Shown here piece after piece: positions 45,012 to 55,525 of a DNA stretch of 64,000 nt (within the stretch, counting starts at the first letter, position 1; each line of letters begins with the position of its first letter). A program made the translations under genes and the position numbers. Below the pieces are notes generated by a model. The model worked only from the letters and a program-made list of their open reading frames with translations, did no database searches and was not told where the DNA came from. Source of the DNA: Verrucomicrobiota bacterium (GTDB taxonomy: Bacteria; Verrucomicrobiota; Verrucomicrobiia; Methylacidiphilales; JBCCWR01); contig JBCCXA010000018.1 in the NCBI GenBank assembly GCA_039192515.1, positions 1-64,000 on the forward strand. The letters are read 5' to 3'.

Positions 45012-47528
45012 TCATTCACTGGCTTTAATACGAAAGAATAATTTATCTGCAATATCTTTTAAGGCAGGTTTATACATGATAGTAAGTGTTTCAGTTCCAT
45101 CGCCGTTATCAGCCGAGCTAGTAGTGATTGTATACTCTTCATTACCTAATGACGCCCAAGAACCTGGGATGAGATCTGTTGAAATCTCAACAGTGTAAGT
45201 AATTGATTGATCTTTGCGACGGGTGTAAGTCTTGTTCAAATGACCTTGCTCATCCACATAAACTTGCGCTTTTCTCGGGTTTAGAGGGTTATTGGGGTCT
45301 AGGGCAAAGAGGAATTCATATTTATTGCTATAACCATCATTGTCCGTGTCTAAATCACCCGAGTCAGTTGCCAAACCATTCTCTTTTTCCCAGATTTGGT
45401 AAGGGGTTTTAGCAGTCATACTCACCGTCATGTTGGTAACTGCTTGAGCCGTAGCGCGTTTATTGTCTGTAGCGATAAGGGTTAGCTCATAAGTTCCTGC
45501 AGCGAGTCCAAGTAACTCGCGATTTGTGTTCTGATTCCACTTATATACGGCTGTGTAGTCTTCTCCGATTAAATCATCACCCAAATACAATTGAACATAA
45601 TCAATGCTTCCATCAATGTCTAATGCATTAGCTCTAATCAAAATCGTGCTATAACCTTCAGTAAGCTCTAGGGTTGACTTATTATTATTAAACTGAACTG
45701 TAGGTGGCATATTGCCTACGGCAGCTGTAATGGTAAGCTCTGCCATTGCATTATTACTCATAGCTCCATCATCATCTGTTGCTATGAGGGTTAATTGATA
45801 AGTTCCTGCACCCAATCCTAGTAATTCGGGCTCTTTACTTCCCAACCATTTGTATTTTGGATTCTTGTCCTGTCCAACTAAAATCTCATCTAGATAGAGT
45901 TTAACATTGGCTATGCTTCCATCCTCGTCATTAGCGATAGCTACGATATTAATTGAGCTATATCCTTCTTCTAATTCCAAGGTAGAAGCTGTAGGATCAA
46001 AGCTAACCGTTGGAGCTTTGTTATCTGGCCCATTTCCCCCACCTTCATCAGACAGCCTCTTCTTTAGTTGGTGCTCATATAGATTCTGAGGTATGAGATT
46101 GTCCGGATCAATAACTTCGAACCAATCTGCGTCAGGATTCTTTTTAGATTTTTGATTTGATGTTACTCCGATCACATTAATCATTTTCGACCAAGTATTT
46201 TTTTTAGGATAAGATATTGATGAGTCTGCTTTTATATTCCACAAGGTATTCCAAGCAGCAGCTGATTTACCAGATCCAGGTGTACCACTACCTTTCCATA
46301 TCAAATTTGGTTGTGTTATTTCTATTTCAGTATAAAGATTTGAAAAGGGACAGTGGGCAGCCATGTCGAAATCGATTCGCACACCTGTGCCCTTTGAAAA
46401 CACATTTCCTGAGCTTCCGCGCACCGCTAAACTATGCATGTAGGTTGCATTAGCCTGAAAGTTCTTGATTAAATTGTAACCTCCTGGCCTATCAACAAAA
46501 ATTCCATTATGCCCAAAATCCGCTCCGTTCTTACCCGTGGGCGCGTCATAGCTGACGTTATCCAGGGTGCAAAAGCGACCTTTAATGAGAAAAGCTTCAT
46601 CCGCAAAATGAATATGCACATTTTTGATCCACGAATTCGATATGTCTAGGAAATATATTCCATTCCACTCTTCCTCAAAGTGTCCATCATATTGGTCTCG
46701 TGCCATCTCTAAACCAAGGTCCTCTATGCCGAATTCATTAACGGAATAGTTTACTGTTCTGATTTTGGGAGACCAATTGCTCTGAGCATTAAAAAACAAA
46801 GGCCTGTCGAGTTCGATTCTGTTTTTCGTTAACGAAACTATTTCAAACATTTGCCAGGGCTCACCTCGTAAAATTGAGACATCCCCAGGATCTCCACCAT
46901 ATAGGTGATTAACAAGAGCATTATTAAGAATATTATTTTTCCGAAGACTCATGGAAATTTCAATTCTTTGCCCAACCGATAGATTATCAGTCGAGTTCAC
47001 ATCAAGAAAGCGATCCCCACGCACGGCATTTGATGTTATATTTGCCAGGTTATCACTCTGCTGCCTTTTGCCTTCAACCCAAAGGAAGCCTCCTTTGCCA
47101 TGAAAATTTTCATCTGATACCTCTCTACAACTTTTGGGGAAATAGAGGATTGATTTGTCCTTGCCTGCTCCACGCAATACAAGATTGGACTTCTGGATTT
47201 TTAAAATTTGAGTAATGACATAAGTGCCCTCCGGAATGAATATAGCCCCATTTTTTGTCTTCTTAATTGCATCTAGGAATGCTTGCGTATCATCAGCAAC
47301 CCCGTTACCAATAGCACCAAAGTCCTTTACGTTAGCAACAGTAGGCACCTTAGGAATAGGAACTTCGCCTTCTCTGTAGCCAGTGTATGAAAAATCTGGT
47401 ATTCTAGAGAAATCTGTTCTCAGCTCTCCATCGGCACCATAAAGATCAGATACCTCTGTTTTCCCAGGTTGTTGAAATAAAAATAGGGTTATTACGAGTA
47501 GCAGGTATTTATAATTATGTGTTTTCAC
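45012..47528 (-). CDS. Large secreted pectate-lyase-like beta-helix protein with Ig-like repeats
   Basis: 838 residues. A signal peptide (MKTHNYKYLLLVITLFLFQQPGKT) comes first. The Pectate_lyase_3 opening VKDFGAIGNGVADDTQAFLDAI and GAIFIPEGTYVI (about 66-102) leads into a right-handed beta-helix up to about residue 490. Next are two tandem Ig-like/cadherin-like repeats of about 95 residues, beginning KAPTVSFDPTASTLELEEGY and MPPTVQFNNNKSTLELTEGY. The C-terminal module begins GDLDTDNDGYSNKYEFLF, a calcium-type TSP3-like loop followed by a strand-rich tail often seen in secreted proteins of this phylum. It probably acts on, or binds, a polysaccharide outside the cell; substrate unknown. It stands alone beside the IS3 remnant. 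Confidence 0.85.
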   Translation of the reverse strand: MKTHNYKYLLLVITLFLFQQPGKTEVSDLYGADGELRTDFSRIPDFSYTGYREGEVPIPKVPTVANVKDFGAIGNGVADDTQAFLDAIKKTKNGAIFIPEGTYVITQILKIQKSNLVLRGAGKDKSILYFPKSCREVSDENFHGKGGFLWVEGKRQQSDNLANITSNAVRGDRFLDVNSTDNLSVGQRIEISMSLRKNNILNNALVNHLYGGDPGDVSILRGEPWQMFEIVSLTKNRIELDRPLFFNAQSNWSPKIRTVNYSVNEFGIEDLGLEMARDQYDGHFEEEWNGIYFLDISNSWIKNVHIHFADEAFLIKGRFCTLDNVSYDAPTGKNGADFGHNGIFVDRPGGYNLIKNFQANATYMHSLAVRGSSGNVFSKGTGVRIDFDMAAHCPFSNLYTEIEITQPNLIWKGSGTPGSGKSAAAWNTLWNIKADSSISYPKKNTWSKMINVIGVTSNQKSKKNPDADWFEVIDPDNLIPQNLYEHQLKKRLSDEGGGNGPDNKAPTVSFDPTASTLELEEGYSSINIVAIANDEDGSIANVKLYLDEILVGQDKNPKYKWLGSKEPELLGLGAGTYQLTLIATDDDGAMSNNAMAELTITAAVGNMPPTVQFNNNKSTLELTEGYSTILIRANALDIDGSIDYVQLYLGDDLIGEDYTAVYKWNQNTNRELLGLAAGTYELTLIATDNKRATAQAVTNMTVSMTAKTPYQIWEKENGLATDSGDLDTDNDGYSNKYEFLFALDPNNPLNPRKAQVYVDEQGHLNKTYTRRKDQSITYTVEISTDLIPGSWASLGNEEYTITTSSADNGDGTETLTIMYKPALKDIADKLFFRIKASE

Positions 47529-48446
47529 ATATAGAGTATAATTATTTAATGATAAATAAATTTATCATAATAGTCTATCATTAAACCTAACGGCATTATC
47601 TATTAGTTTATTTTATTTGATTTAATCAAAATTATAAACTCCAAAAACTTTAAAACAAGTTATTATTACAACTTTTTGTTTGCAAGTAAATTACTTAATG
47701 AGCAAACTTACTTCAATCCCTATCAGACACGGATCATGCAAATATGCGATAAGCCAAGTAGTCTAGTCTGGGTTAGTAGTTTTGCTTTTTGCTCTATAAA
47801 TTCTTTGCTGATGGAGAAGCCCGTATATTTATTCTCTGTGCTGCCAATAACCACACTAATCTTGGTGAGTTTAATGGTAAGGGTCTGGGTTACTTCTCTT
47901 AAGGAGTATAATGGCCTTGGAGAATTCGCCAGATGACAACACTTAATTTACGTGCTGCAGCAACGCTTGCTTGGTTACAGCTTTTTGGGGCTTGATGATT
48001 TTCTCATTGAGCATGACTTGAAGAAAATTAAGATCCTTTTTCTCGTCCGACTTGTAAGCTGGCATAGGTTGCGTCGATTAGATCAAAGCACCATGACTTA
48101 GCAAAATTGATATTCTCATTGCAGACTTCAAGAAGTCGTTTTTCTCAGTGTAATTTAGATTGCTAGGTCTACTAAGAACTCTCTCTTTTACAACATGAAT
48201 GAGATCGGGATTTTTCTCAATCTTTTAGGAGATCAAGAGATCCATTTCTTGTTTTCTCTTATTTATGAGTTCATGTCTCATCATTTATAATTAAAAGCCA
48301 ACATAGAAAAAATACAACCTCCCACTGTATTTACAAATGCCGATAGATAAATACTTTTTTGAGGCTGTATTATCTAACAGAAAATCTGTACTGACACAAA
48401 GGAGGTTAGCTAATTATTTTATTTGTTGTGGCCAAGGCAGCTTCGT
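47529..48446. other. Gene-free accessory stretch
   Basis: About 900 bases with no convincing gene. One plus-strand frame (47676-47936) is open but has no family resemblance and no ribosome site. The minus strand of 48000-48330 has short open pieces (for example ERVLSRPSN and KSDEKKDLNFLQVML) broken by stops, which look like a decayed gene, possibly part of the same element as the ATPase fragment at 48447-48701. Confidence 0.5.
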
Positions 48447-48701
48447 TCAAATCAAATGCTTTTTTTGATAAGCTGAGTGGCAGAAGTTTCGGGCCCCGCC
48501 TAGGATACCATCAGAAGAACGAACCAGCAGTGTCAGTAAATCATCCTGAAAGACGTTGTGAGGCAGCCCACAAGCATCGAGCCCTGAGGTAATCAACGAG
48601 CTGATTTGTTCGGGATTGAGTTCGAGCAGGTGGACCGGATAGGTGATGTGGAATTTAATGCCAACATTGAATCTATTAATTATACTTGACCTAAATGTCA
48701 T
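48447..48701 (-). pseudogene. C-terminal fragment of a transposition-type AAA ATPase (ExeA/TniB-like)
   Basis: 84 codons. HITYPVHLLELNPEQISSLI, LDACGLPHNVFQDDLLTLL and SSDGILGGARNFCHSA match the C-terminal part of the AAA ATPases that accompany DDE transposases (ExeA/TniB/MuB-like). In these the order is R-H..L..L...E....I...L..AG....F...A...I...S.G..R..N..C. The N-terminal Walker motifs are missing, so this is a fragment. Neither the transposase partner nor element ends are visible. Confidence 0.7.
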
Positions 48702-48771
48702 TTAAGGTAATAACTTAGTGGTTGCTACTTTTTACATATATTTAATTTAAAACTAAGTAGGTCGTTATAAT

Positions 48772-49557
48772 ATGAAATTACTTATAAATCTGCTAACCTT
48801 AGCTATATTTGTATCAACATCTATCGCTCAACGCCATATACCTTCGGCTTATGGACCACTCACTGACAACTCGCAACCCGAAGCCCCGCCTAAACAGCTT
48901 GCTCCCACCCCTGCATTTCGTGCTGACATCAAACCACGCCAATCAAAACCTAGAAATGCTAGCGCTGCAGGCAAAAATGCTACTGGCCACAGCCTAGGAG
49001 TTTTTGGCGGTATCTCTCCCATACAAAATCACTTCCAAGAAACCACAATTGGTGGAGTGGAAGATAATCTAGATGACGATGAGGATAACATATCATGGTT
49101 GGTGGGTTTGAAGTATGGCTATGACTTCCCTTTCATGGCTTTCGATACGGAATGGATTTTTGGTCTCGAAATAGAGGGTTTCTATCTCAACCATGAAGTT
49201 GATGCCACCACTTTCGGAACACTACCGGTAAACGCTGAGATGGATGTTGCTGTTGGACTCGCCAATCTTTTGCTGAAGAAAGACATCGGGCGCTTGAGGC
49301 CGTATGTTGGCCTTGGCATCGGAGCAGGGCATGCTTGGGTTGATGAAGCAACTCCGCTTAATTCTGATTACGAATCTGCTTTACTTGCCTTTCAAGTGCC
49401 CGTAGGAGCCGAGCTATTTGTTACAGATCGATTTGCATTATCTTTAGACTATCGCCTTCTTATCCTACAAGGAATTGATGACCAATTGGGGGCCTCAGAA
49501 ACTGAATTAGATGTTCTGCTTCACACTTTCACAGCTGGTCTACGAACCTATTTCTAG
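48772..49557 (+). CDS. Outer-membrane beta-barrel protein, opacity-like
   Basis: 261 residues with a signal peptide (MKLLINLLTLAIFVSTSIA). A Pro-rich linker of about 50 residues (NSQPEAPPKQLAPTPAF) precedes an eight-strand-type barrel: HSLGVFGGISPIQNHF, WLVGLKYGYDFPFMAFDTEW, GLEIEGFYL, LRPYVGLGIGAGHAW, FALSLDYRLLILQG and HTFTAGLRTYF. The C-terminal Phe is the barrel-insertion signal. Function not known; related proteins are porin-like or adhesive. A weak hairpin (ATCCGC/GCGGAT) lies between it and leuS. Confidence 0.85.
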   Translation: MKLLINLLTLAIFVSTSIAQRHIPSAYGPLTDNSQPEAPPKQLAPTPAFRADIKPRQSKPRNASAAGKNATGHSLGVFGGISPIQNHFQETTIGGVEDNLDDDEDNISWLVGLKYGYDFPFMAFDTEWIFGLEIEGFYLNHEVDATTFGTLPVNAEMDVAVGLANLLLKKDIGRLRPYVGLGIGAGHAWVDEATPLNSDYESALLAFQVPVGAELFVTDRFALSLDYRLLILQGIDDQLGASETELDVLLHTFTAGLRTYF

Positions 49558-49639
49558 GTTCTCCTTAGCCTGTTACGCCTAACCTTTTATTTGCAAAAAT
49601 CCGCTACTCTGCATAATGGCGGATCTTTAATTATAAAAT

Positions 49640-52105
49640 ATGCGTAAACAATACCCCTTTCATGAAATCGAGCCTAAGTGGCAGAACTATTGGCTGGAGA
49701 AGAAGACTTTTAAGGCAGCTAATCCGGGAGAAGAAGGGTCTGAAAAACCTAAATATTATGCCCTTGATATGTTTCCATATCCTTCTGGTGCGGGCTTACA
49801 CGTAGGCCACCCCGAAGGCTATACCGCAACTGACATCATCTCACGATATAAAAGAATGTGTGGCTTTAATGTCCTGCATCCTATGGGCTGGGATGCTTTT
49901 GGCTTACCTGCCGAGCAACATGCCATAAATACCGGCACTCATCCACGTGAAACAACCTTCAAAAACATCGCTAATTTCAAACGCCAAATCAATGCCCTTG
50001 GATTCTCCTATGATTGGGATCGTGAAGTAGACACCACTGACCCCAATTACTATAGATGGACTCAATGGATTTTTATTCAGCTTTATAACAAAGAACTCGC
50101 CTACGTTTCCGAAGCACCTGTTTGGTACTGTCCAAAGCTGGGAACTGTCTTAGCTAATGAGGAAGTTCTGACGACGGAAGAAGGACCACGCTCGGAACGA
50201 GGAAACCATCCAGTAGAGCGAAGGCCTTTACGGCAATGGATGCTCAAGATCACTGCTTATGCTGAGCGTCTACTAAATGATCTAGATCAACTTGATTGGC
50301 CAGAGTCTTTAAAAGAGATGCAAAGAAATTGGATCGGACGCAGTACCGGTGCCGAGGTAAATTTCCAAGTAGATGGACATCATGAAGCAACTCTTAGAGT
50401 ATTCACAACTCGACCAGATACATTATTTGGAGCTACCTATATGGTGCTTGCTCCAGAACATCCTCGAGTTCGGCAAATCACAACTTTTGCTCAAAAAGAG
50501 AAGGTCGAATCTTATATCCAAGAAATCTCTGTAAAGTCTGACCTAGAAAGGACAGGGCTTTCTAAGAAAAAAACCGGTGTCTTTACAGGTGCTTATGCTA
50601 TCAATCCAGCTAATGACAAAAAGATTCCTATTTGGATTGCCGACTATGTTCTCATTAGCTATGGAACTGGAGCCATTATGGCAGTGCCCGCTCATGATGA
50701 GCGTGATTATGACTTCGCCAAAGCTTTTGATCTAGAAATTACCCAAGTTGTAAAAGCTCCAAATACAGATAATAGCGGCAATGAACAATGTTTTAGCGGA
50801 AGTGGAACAGCTATTAATTCCAATTACCTCAACGGACTTAAAACTCCCGATGCTAAAGCACGAATGATTCAAGAGCTTGAAGAAAAAGGTATCGGAAACG
50901 GGAAAGTACAGTATAAGCTAAGGGATTGGTTATTTTCACGCCAACGCTACTGGGGTGAACCTTTCCCCATTCTCTGGAGAGGTAATGAACATCAAGCTAT
51001 ATCAGCGGATGACTTGCCTCTAGAGCTGCCAGAACTCGATGATTATCGGCCTAGCGATGGAGGGCTTGCGCCTCTAGCCAAGGCAAAAGAATGGCTTGAG
51101 TCAGAAGATGGCTTCATACGTGAAACAAATACCATGCCCCAATGGGCTGGTTCTTGCTGGTATTATCTCCGCTACCTTGATCCCAACAATCAAGAGAAGC
51201 TAGTGGACCCGGAAGTTGAAAAATATTGGATGGGTGATCATGGAGTCGACCTATACGTAGGCGGAGCAGAACACGCTGTTTTACATCTACTCTATGCTCG
51301 TTTTTGGCACAAAGTGCTATTCGACATAGGTGTGGTTTCAACACCTGAACCTTTCTATAAACTGGTCAATCAAGGTCTTATCTTAGGAGAAGATGGTGAG
51401 AAAATGTCTAAATCCAAAGGTAATGTCGTTAATCCCGATGAGGTAGTAGAGGACTATGGTGCAGACGCACTTAGACTATTTGAAATGTTTATGGGACCAC
51501 TGACCCAAGCAAAACCTTGGAGCACAAAAGGGGTAGAAGGTGTTTACCGCTTCCTTGGTCGCGCTTGGCGACTTGTAATGATAGAAAATCAAGAAGGAGA
51601 ATGGAACCTCTCCAAGCAAATCTCAGACATGCCACCAGGCGAAGAACTCCTCAAGACCCTTCATAAAACAATCAAGAAAGTAACGGAAGATCTAGATCAC
51701 TTAAGCTTTAATACAGCCATTGCAGAACTTATGGTTCTCACCAATGAACTCACAAAACTAGAACTGAAGCCCAAGCAAGTTCTAGACACTTTTGTTTTAT
51801 TGCTTGCCCCTTTTGCCCCACATATAGCTGAAGAACTCTGGCAAAAACTCGGTCACTCCGGCTCTTTAGCATACGAAACCTGGCCAATTTTTGAGCAAAA
51901 ATACCTCATAGAGACGGAAATCGAGCTACCTGTGCAAATAAATGGAAAGCTTCGTTTCAAAGTCAAAGTCCCTAGCGACTGGGATAGAGAAGCCATAGAA
52001 GACTTTATTCGCCGCCACTCTGATACATCTAAACACCTTGAAGGCAAAGAGATGCGCAAAATTATCGTAATCCCTGGCCGAATGATAAATATTGTAATTG
52101 GTTAA
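49640..52105 (+). CDS. leuS: Leucyl-tRNA synthetase
   Basis: 821 residues, the normal bacterial length. The HIGH motif appears as LHVGHPEGY (H54, H57) after [10 protein letters not shown], and [10 protein letters not shown] lies at about 589-597. The editing domain (CP1) includes [20 protein letters not shown] and [19 protein letters not shown] with the threonine-rich and Asp sites. The catalytic-core [16 protein letters not shown] is clear. It charges tRNA-Leu and edits mischarged products. A 45-codon membrane protein gene starts 3 bases after its stop. Confidence 0.97.
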   Translation: MRKQYPFHEIEPKWQNYWLEKKTFKAANPGEEGSEKPKYYALDMFPYPSGAGLHVGHPEGYTATDIISRYKRMCGFNVLHPMGWDAFGLPAEQHAINTGTHPRETTFKNIANFKRQINALGFSYDWDREVDTTDPNYYRWTQWIFIQLYNKELAYVSEAPVWYCPKLGTVLANEEVLTTEEGPRSERGNHPVERRPLRQWMLKITAYAERLLNDLDQLDWPESLKEMQRNWIGRSTGAEVNFQVDGHHEATLRVFTTRPDTLFGATYMVLAPEHPRVRQITTFAQKEKVESYIQEISVKSDLERTGLSKKKTGVFTGAYAINPANDKKIPIWIADYVLISYGTGAIMAVPAHDERDYDFAKAFDLEITQVVKAPNTDNSGNEQCFSGSGTAINSNYLNGLKTPDAKARMIQELEEKGIGNGKVQYKLRDWLFSRQRYWGEPFPILWRGNEHQAISADDLPLELPELDDYRPSDGGLAPLAKAKEWLESEDGFIRETNTMPQWAGSCWYYLRYLDPNNQEKLVDPEVEKYWMGDHGVDLYVGGAEHAVLHLLYARFWHKVLFDIGVVSTPEPFYKLVNQGLILGEDGEKMSKSKGNVVNPDEVVEDYGADALRLFEMFMGPLTQAKPWSTKGVEGVYRFLGRAWRLVMIENQEGEWNLSKQISDMPPGEELLKTLHKTIKKVTEDLDHLSFNTAIAELMVLTNELTKLELKPKQVLDTFVLLLAPFAPHIAEELWQKLGHSGSLAYETWPIFEQKYLIETEIELPVQINGKLRFKVKVPSDWDREAIEDFIRRHSDTSKHLEGKEMRKIIVIPGRMINIVIG

Positions 52106-52108
52106 TAT

Positions 52109-52246
52109 ATGCCTCTATTTCCTGAATTTACGCGCAAGGAGCAATTAATTATTATTTTTCTGCTTTCTTTGCTCGTGCTAGGTGGGGCAATATATCTCAT
52201 CAGAAACAATGCATCGTGGACTGACGTTCCACAGCAGATAAAATAG
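52109..52246 (+). CDS. 45-residue single-helix membrane protein
   Basis: The ATG at 52109 is 3 bases after the leuS stop; the stop is at 52244-52246. The product has a short charged N-terminus (MPLFPEFTRKEQ), one hydrophobic helix (LIIIFLLSLLVLGGAIYLI) and a polar C-terminus. Such N-terminal anchors are found on ComEA-type DNA-binding proteins, but the helix-hairpin-helix part is absent here, so it could be a vestige or a true small protein. Translation is probably coupled to leuS. The function is unknown. Confidence 0.6.
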   Translation: MPLFPEFTRKEQLIIIFLLSLLVLGGAIYLIRNNASWTDVPQQIK

Positions 52247-52260
52247 AGAGCCCAGAAATT

Positions 52261-52743
52261 ATGTCGAAGTTGAGTTTTGGAGAAGTGGTAGAACTTATAT
52301 GTCAAGAGGATACCCGTTATGATAAGAATTCTTATACCTTCGTTCGTGAAGGTCTTGATTTCACACTTAAAACGCTGAAGCGCAATTCTAACTCAGCAAA
52401 TCGTCATGTAACTGGCAACGAATTACTGGAAGGCCTTAGACAACATACTCTTCGGGAATTCGGTCCCATGAGCAAGATGGTTCTCAATGAATGGGGCATT
52501 GAAAAATGTGAAGACTTCGGCAATATTGTCTTTAATTTGGTAAATCACAATGTTCTTGGAAAAAGTGATTCTGATTCACTGGATGATTTCAAAGAAAGGT
52601 ATACATTCTATCATGCCTTTGTTCAACCCTTTCTTCCTGCAGAAAAGCCTAAGCTTGTTAGCACCCGCAAAGCAAAATCAAATCAGACAAGAAGAGCTAA
52701 TACCAAGAAAGCATCTCCGAAGACACCTTCTTCTGAGTTATAA
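52261..52743 (+). CDS. Minf_1886-family protein
   Basis: 160 residues. The core (about 1-125) matches the Planctomycetes/Verrucomicrobia family named after Minf_1886: LSFGEVVELICQEDTRYDKNSYTFVREGLDFTLK, ANRHVTGNELLEGLRQHTLREFGPMSKMVL and WGIEKCEDFGNIVFNLV. The last 30 residues are a basic disordered tail (STRKAKSNQTRRANTKKAS). The family is uncharacterised; its distribution supports the phylum assignment. It lies 14 bases after the small membrane protein and is likely in the leuS transcript. Confidence 0.9.
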   Translation: MSKLSFGEVVELICQEDTRYDKNSYTFVREGLDFTLKTLKRNSNSANRHVTGNELLEGLRQHTLREFGPMSKMVLNEWGIEKCEDFGNIVFNLVNHNVLGKSDSDSLDDFKERYTFYHAFVQPFLPAEKPKLVSTRKAKSNQTRRANTKKASPKTPSSEL

Positions 52744-52818
52744 CCACCTCTCTGTCGTCATAAGATCTATTGTTGTAACTTCAGCGATGGATTCTTTAAC
52801 CAGATTATTTCGATAGAC

Positions 52819-55497
52819 ATGCATGCCTATAAATATTTTGTTTTTCTTATCACAGCCATGATAATATCAAGTTGCACGCCTCAGCCTGAAAAAGATTCGA
52901 AGGTTTCTAATGAATCAACAGTAGTCACACCCCAAGAAGACCTTGCTAGCCTAGAAGTCGAACAATTTGAATTCAGCAATGGCCTGCGTCTACTCGTCCA
53001 AGAGGACCGCACCTCTCCAGTGGTATCCGTTCAGGCTTGGGTGCCCGCAGGAAGCATTACTGAGGGCAAGTATTTAGGCTCTGGTATATCACATGCCGTC
53101 GAGCATATGTTATTTAAAGGAACAGATCGTAGAGGCGTCTCTCAAATCGCTGAAGAGGTTCAAAGCGTAGGCGGTTATATAAATGCGTATACTACCTTTG
53201 ATCGAACCGTTTATTACATTGAATCTCCAAGTTCTGGCTGGAAAACCGCACTTGATGTTCTAGCCGATGCTATTTTTCATTCCAAACTTCCTGAAAATGA
53301 ATTTATCAAAGAACAAGAAGTGATCCGCAGAGAATTTGCCATGGGGTTGGATAGCCCAGATCGAGCCCTTTCTAGAATCCTCTTTTCCACCGCCTTCGTC
53401 GAACACCCCTACAAGCAGCCTGTCATTGGACACATGGACCTATTTAATAAACTCACACGTGATGATCTATACAACTACTACCAAGCTCACTACGTCCCGA
53501 ATAATGTCACTTTCATTATTGTAGGCGATGTCAACGCACAGGAAATCAAAGAAGCACTTGAGGAAGAAACCTCTACTCTAGAGCGTGGGTTTGTTCCAGA
53601 TGTATTCATTCCTAAGGAACCACGACAGCTGGGACGCCGGGAACACCTTAAACCCTTTTCAACTGATGTCACACGTATGATCATGGCTTACCCAATCCCA
53701 GCTATTACACACCCAGACTTATATCCTCTCGATGTTTTAGCTCTGATTGCCGGCCGAGGTCGCAGCTCTCGCCTTTACCAAGAGCTTGTAGAAAAGAAAA
53801 AACTACTAAGGGACGTCGGTGCGTCCTCTTATACTCCAGCTCATTCAGGACTATGGGCCGTTTCCGCCACACTGCTACCAAAAGCAGATACTACACCCTT
53901 AAACATGAGTCTAAAGGAGATAGAACTAGAAGTCACCTCTATCCTAGAAGAATTTAAGCATACTCATGTGACCGAAAATGAGTTACAGAAAGCCAAGCGC
54001 CAAGTCATCACTAGCCATGCTGCAGAGCTCAAAACCGTAAGCGGTAAAGCCTCTAGCCTAGGACTTAGCTGGTTCGTCGCACGTGATATTTATTTCGATG
54101 AAAACTATCTAAAAGGCATTAAAAATGTCACGGCAGAAGATATCCAACGTGCTGCTAAAACCTACTTTACTCCTAATAGTCTTACCTTGGTCTCACTCTA
54201 TCCCAGAGAAGAAAGCACACAAGATGCTGATGAGGATAAATTAGTCAAAGAACCATCACGTAAAAATATTAAAAAACTGAACAATGGCATGCCGGTGGTC
54301 ATGATCCGAGATGCAAAGGCCCCTCTTGTTACAATCCGTGCGACTGCATTGGGTGGATTGCTAGCCGAGACACAAGAAAATAATGGCATCGGCCAACTCA
54401 TGACAAGGCTCTTGACCAAAGGAACGGCTAGCCGCTCTGCCTCAGATCTCGCGTTAGAGGTAGAGCAACTTGGTGGCTCAATTGCTGCTGAATTTGGAAA
54501 TAACAGCTTTTCTCTAGCTATTGAAGTTCTGGATAGTGACCTTAGTCAAGCTATCGATATCCTTACAGATGTTCTCCTAAATCCTACCTTTCCTGTGGAT
54601 GAAATCGACAAGGAGCGCGACAAGCTCCTTACAGACATCAAGTTAGAGATAGATAACCCTGTTTCTCTTGCTAGAAATAAATTGCGAGCCTCATTATTCA
54701 AGCCTCATCCCTACGGATTGAGCACCCTGGGTAATCCGGAAAGCCTTGCCAAACTTGACCAGCAAACTCTCAAAAGCTATTACCGAAAACTACTAGCTGA
54801 GGATAACCTTGTTTTTTCACTGGGCGGCTCCTTCGACGAGGATCTAGCAATAGCTGAATTAAATAAAAAACTCTCTTCTTTCCAACCCTCAGAGCCTGTC
54901 AGCTACAAAGGCAGATACAAACCTGATAATCCTGAATACAGCAAAAAGCATATTCTTCCAACGGATAAAGTACAAGCGATCGTGACTATAGGGTTCCCTT
55001 CTTTAAGTTTAGATAGTCCTGACAGACCCGCTTTAGAAATCATTGACCAAGCTTTGTCAGGTCAAGCTTCACGACTTTTCACCCGTATTCGTGAAGAGCA
55101 ATCCTTAGCTTATTTTGTGGGCACAGGACTCTTGGCAGGCCTAGATCCTGGCTATTTTATGTATTACGCCGGCACTCAAAAGGACAAAGCAGAAAAAGTT
55201 CATACTGAGATCTTTAGAGAAATTAAAGATATCAACCAAAGTGGCTTCTCACCCGAACAAATCGAAAGAGCTAAAGTGCAACTATTGGGCAAACGTATTC
55301 TTCAAGATCAAGCAGCCTCCACCCGTTCCTATAAAGCGGCATTATTTTATCTCTATGGACTTGGTGCCGACTTTGAAGAAAAAATAAACCAAAAAATCCG
55401 AGACACTACCACTGAACAAGTCAATGAAGCTTTCCAAAAATATTTCTCCCAAGACAACTATATAAGCGTTATTGTTCAGCCTGATAGAGAATTGTAA
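52819..55497 (+). CDS. Two-domain M16 zinc-peptidase lipoprotein
   Basis: 892 residues. The signal peptide ends with lipobox IISSC (C19), so it is membrane-tethered and periplasmic. The first M16 half (about 45-450) is active: HxxEH as H92-A-V-E95-H96 in SHAVEHMLFKGT, with EQEVIRREF for the distal ligand. The second half (about 470-890) has NGIGQLMTRLLTKGT in the same place and lacks the zinc motif, so it is the non-catalytic partner half. The R/Y motif GQASRLFTRIREEQSLAYFVG is present there. This is the fused PqqL/zinc-protease type. Confidence 0.93.
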   Translation: MHAYKYFVFLITAMIISSCTPQPEKDSKVSNESTVVTPQEDLASLEVEQFEFSNGLRLLVQEDRTSPVVSVQAWVPAGSITEGKYLGSGISHAVEHMLFKGTDRRGVSQIAEEVQSVGGYINAYTTFDRTVYYIESPSSGWKTALDVLADAIFHSKLPENEFIKEQEVIRREFAMGLDSPDRALSRILFSTAFVEHPYKQPVIGHMDLFNKLTRDDLYNYYQAHYVPNNVTFIIVGDVNAQEIKEALEEETSTLERGFVPDVFIPKEPRQLGRREHLKPFSTDVTRMIMAYPIPAITHPDLYPLDVLALIAGRGRSSRLYQELVEKKKLLRDVGASSYTPAHSGLWAVSATLLPKADTTPLNMSLKEIELEVTSILEEFKHTHVTENELQKAKRQVITSHAAELKTVSGKASSLGLSWFVARDIYFDENYLKGIKNVTAEDIQRAAKTYFTPNSLTLVSLYPREESTQDADEDKLVKEPSRKNIKKLNNGMPVVMIRDAKAPLVTIRATALGGLLAETQENNGIGQLMTRLLTKGTASRSASDLALEVEQLGGSIAAEFGNNSFSLAIEVLDSDLSQAIDILTDVLLNPTFPVDEIDKERDKLLTDIKLEIDNPVSLARNKLRASLFKPHPYGLSTLGNPESLAKLDQQTLKSYYRKLLAEDNLVFSLGGSFDEDLAIAELNKKLSSFQPSEPVSYKGRYKPDNPEYSKKHILPTDKVQAIVTIGFPSLSLDSPDRPALEIIDQALSGQASRLFTRIREEQSLAYFVGTGLLAGLDPGYFMYYAGTQKDKAEKVHTEIFREIKDINQSGFSPEQIERAKVQLLGKRILQDQAASTRSYKAALFYLYGLGADFEEKINQKIRDTTTEQVNEAFQKYFSQDNYISVIVQPDREL

Positions 55498-55525
55498 TAA
55501 ACCCAGATAACAAAGGTATGATGAT

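Noticed and set aside
47676..47936. Plus-strand open frame of 86 codons with a hydrophobic segment
   Set aside because: No ribosome site, no family resemblance, odd composition, and it lies in a decayed stretch.
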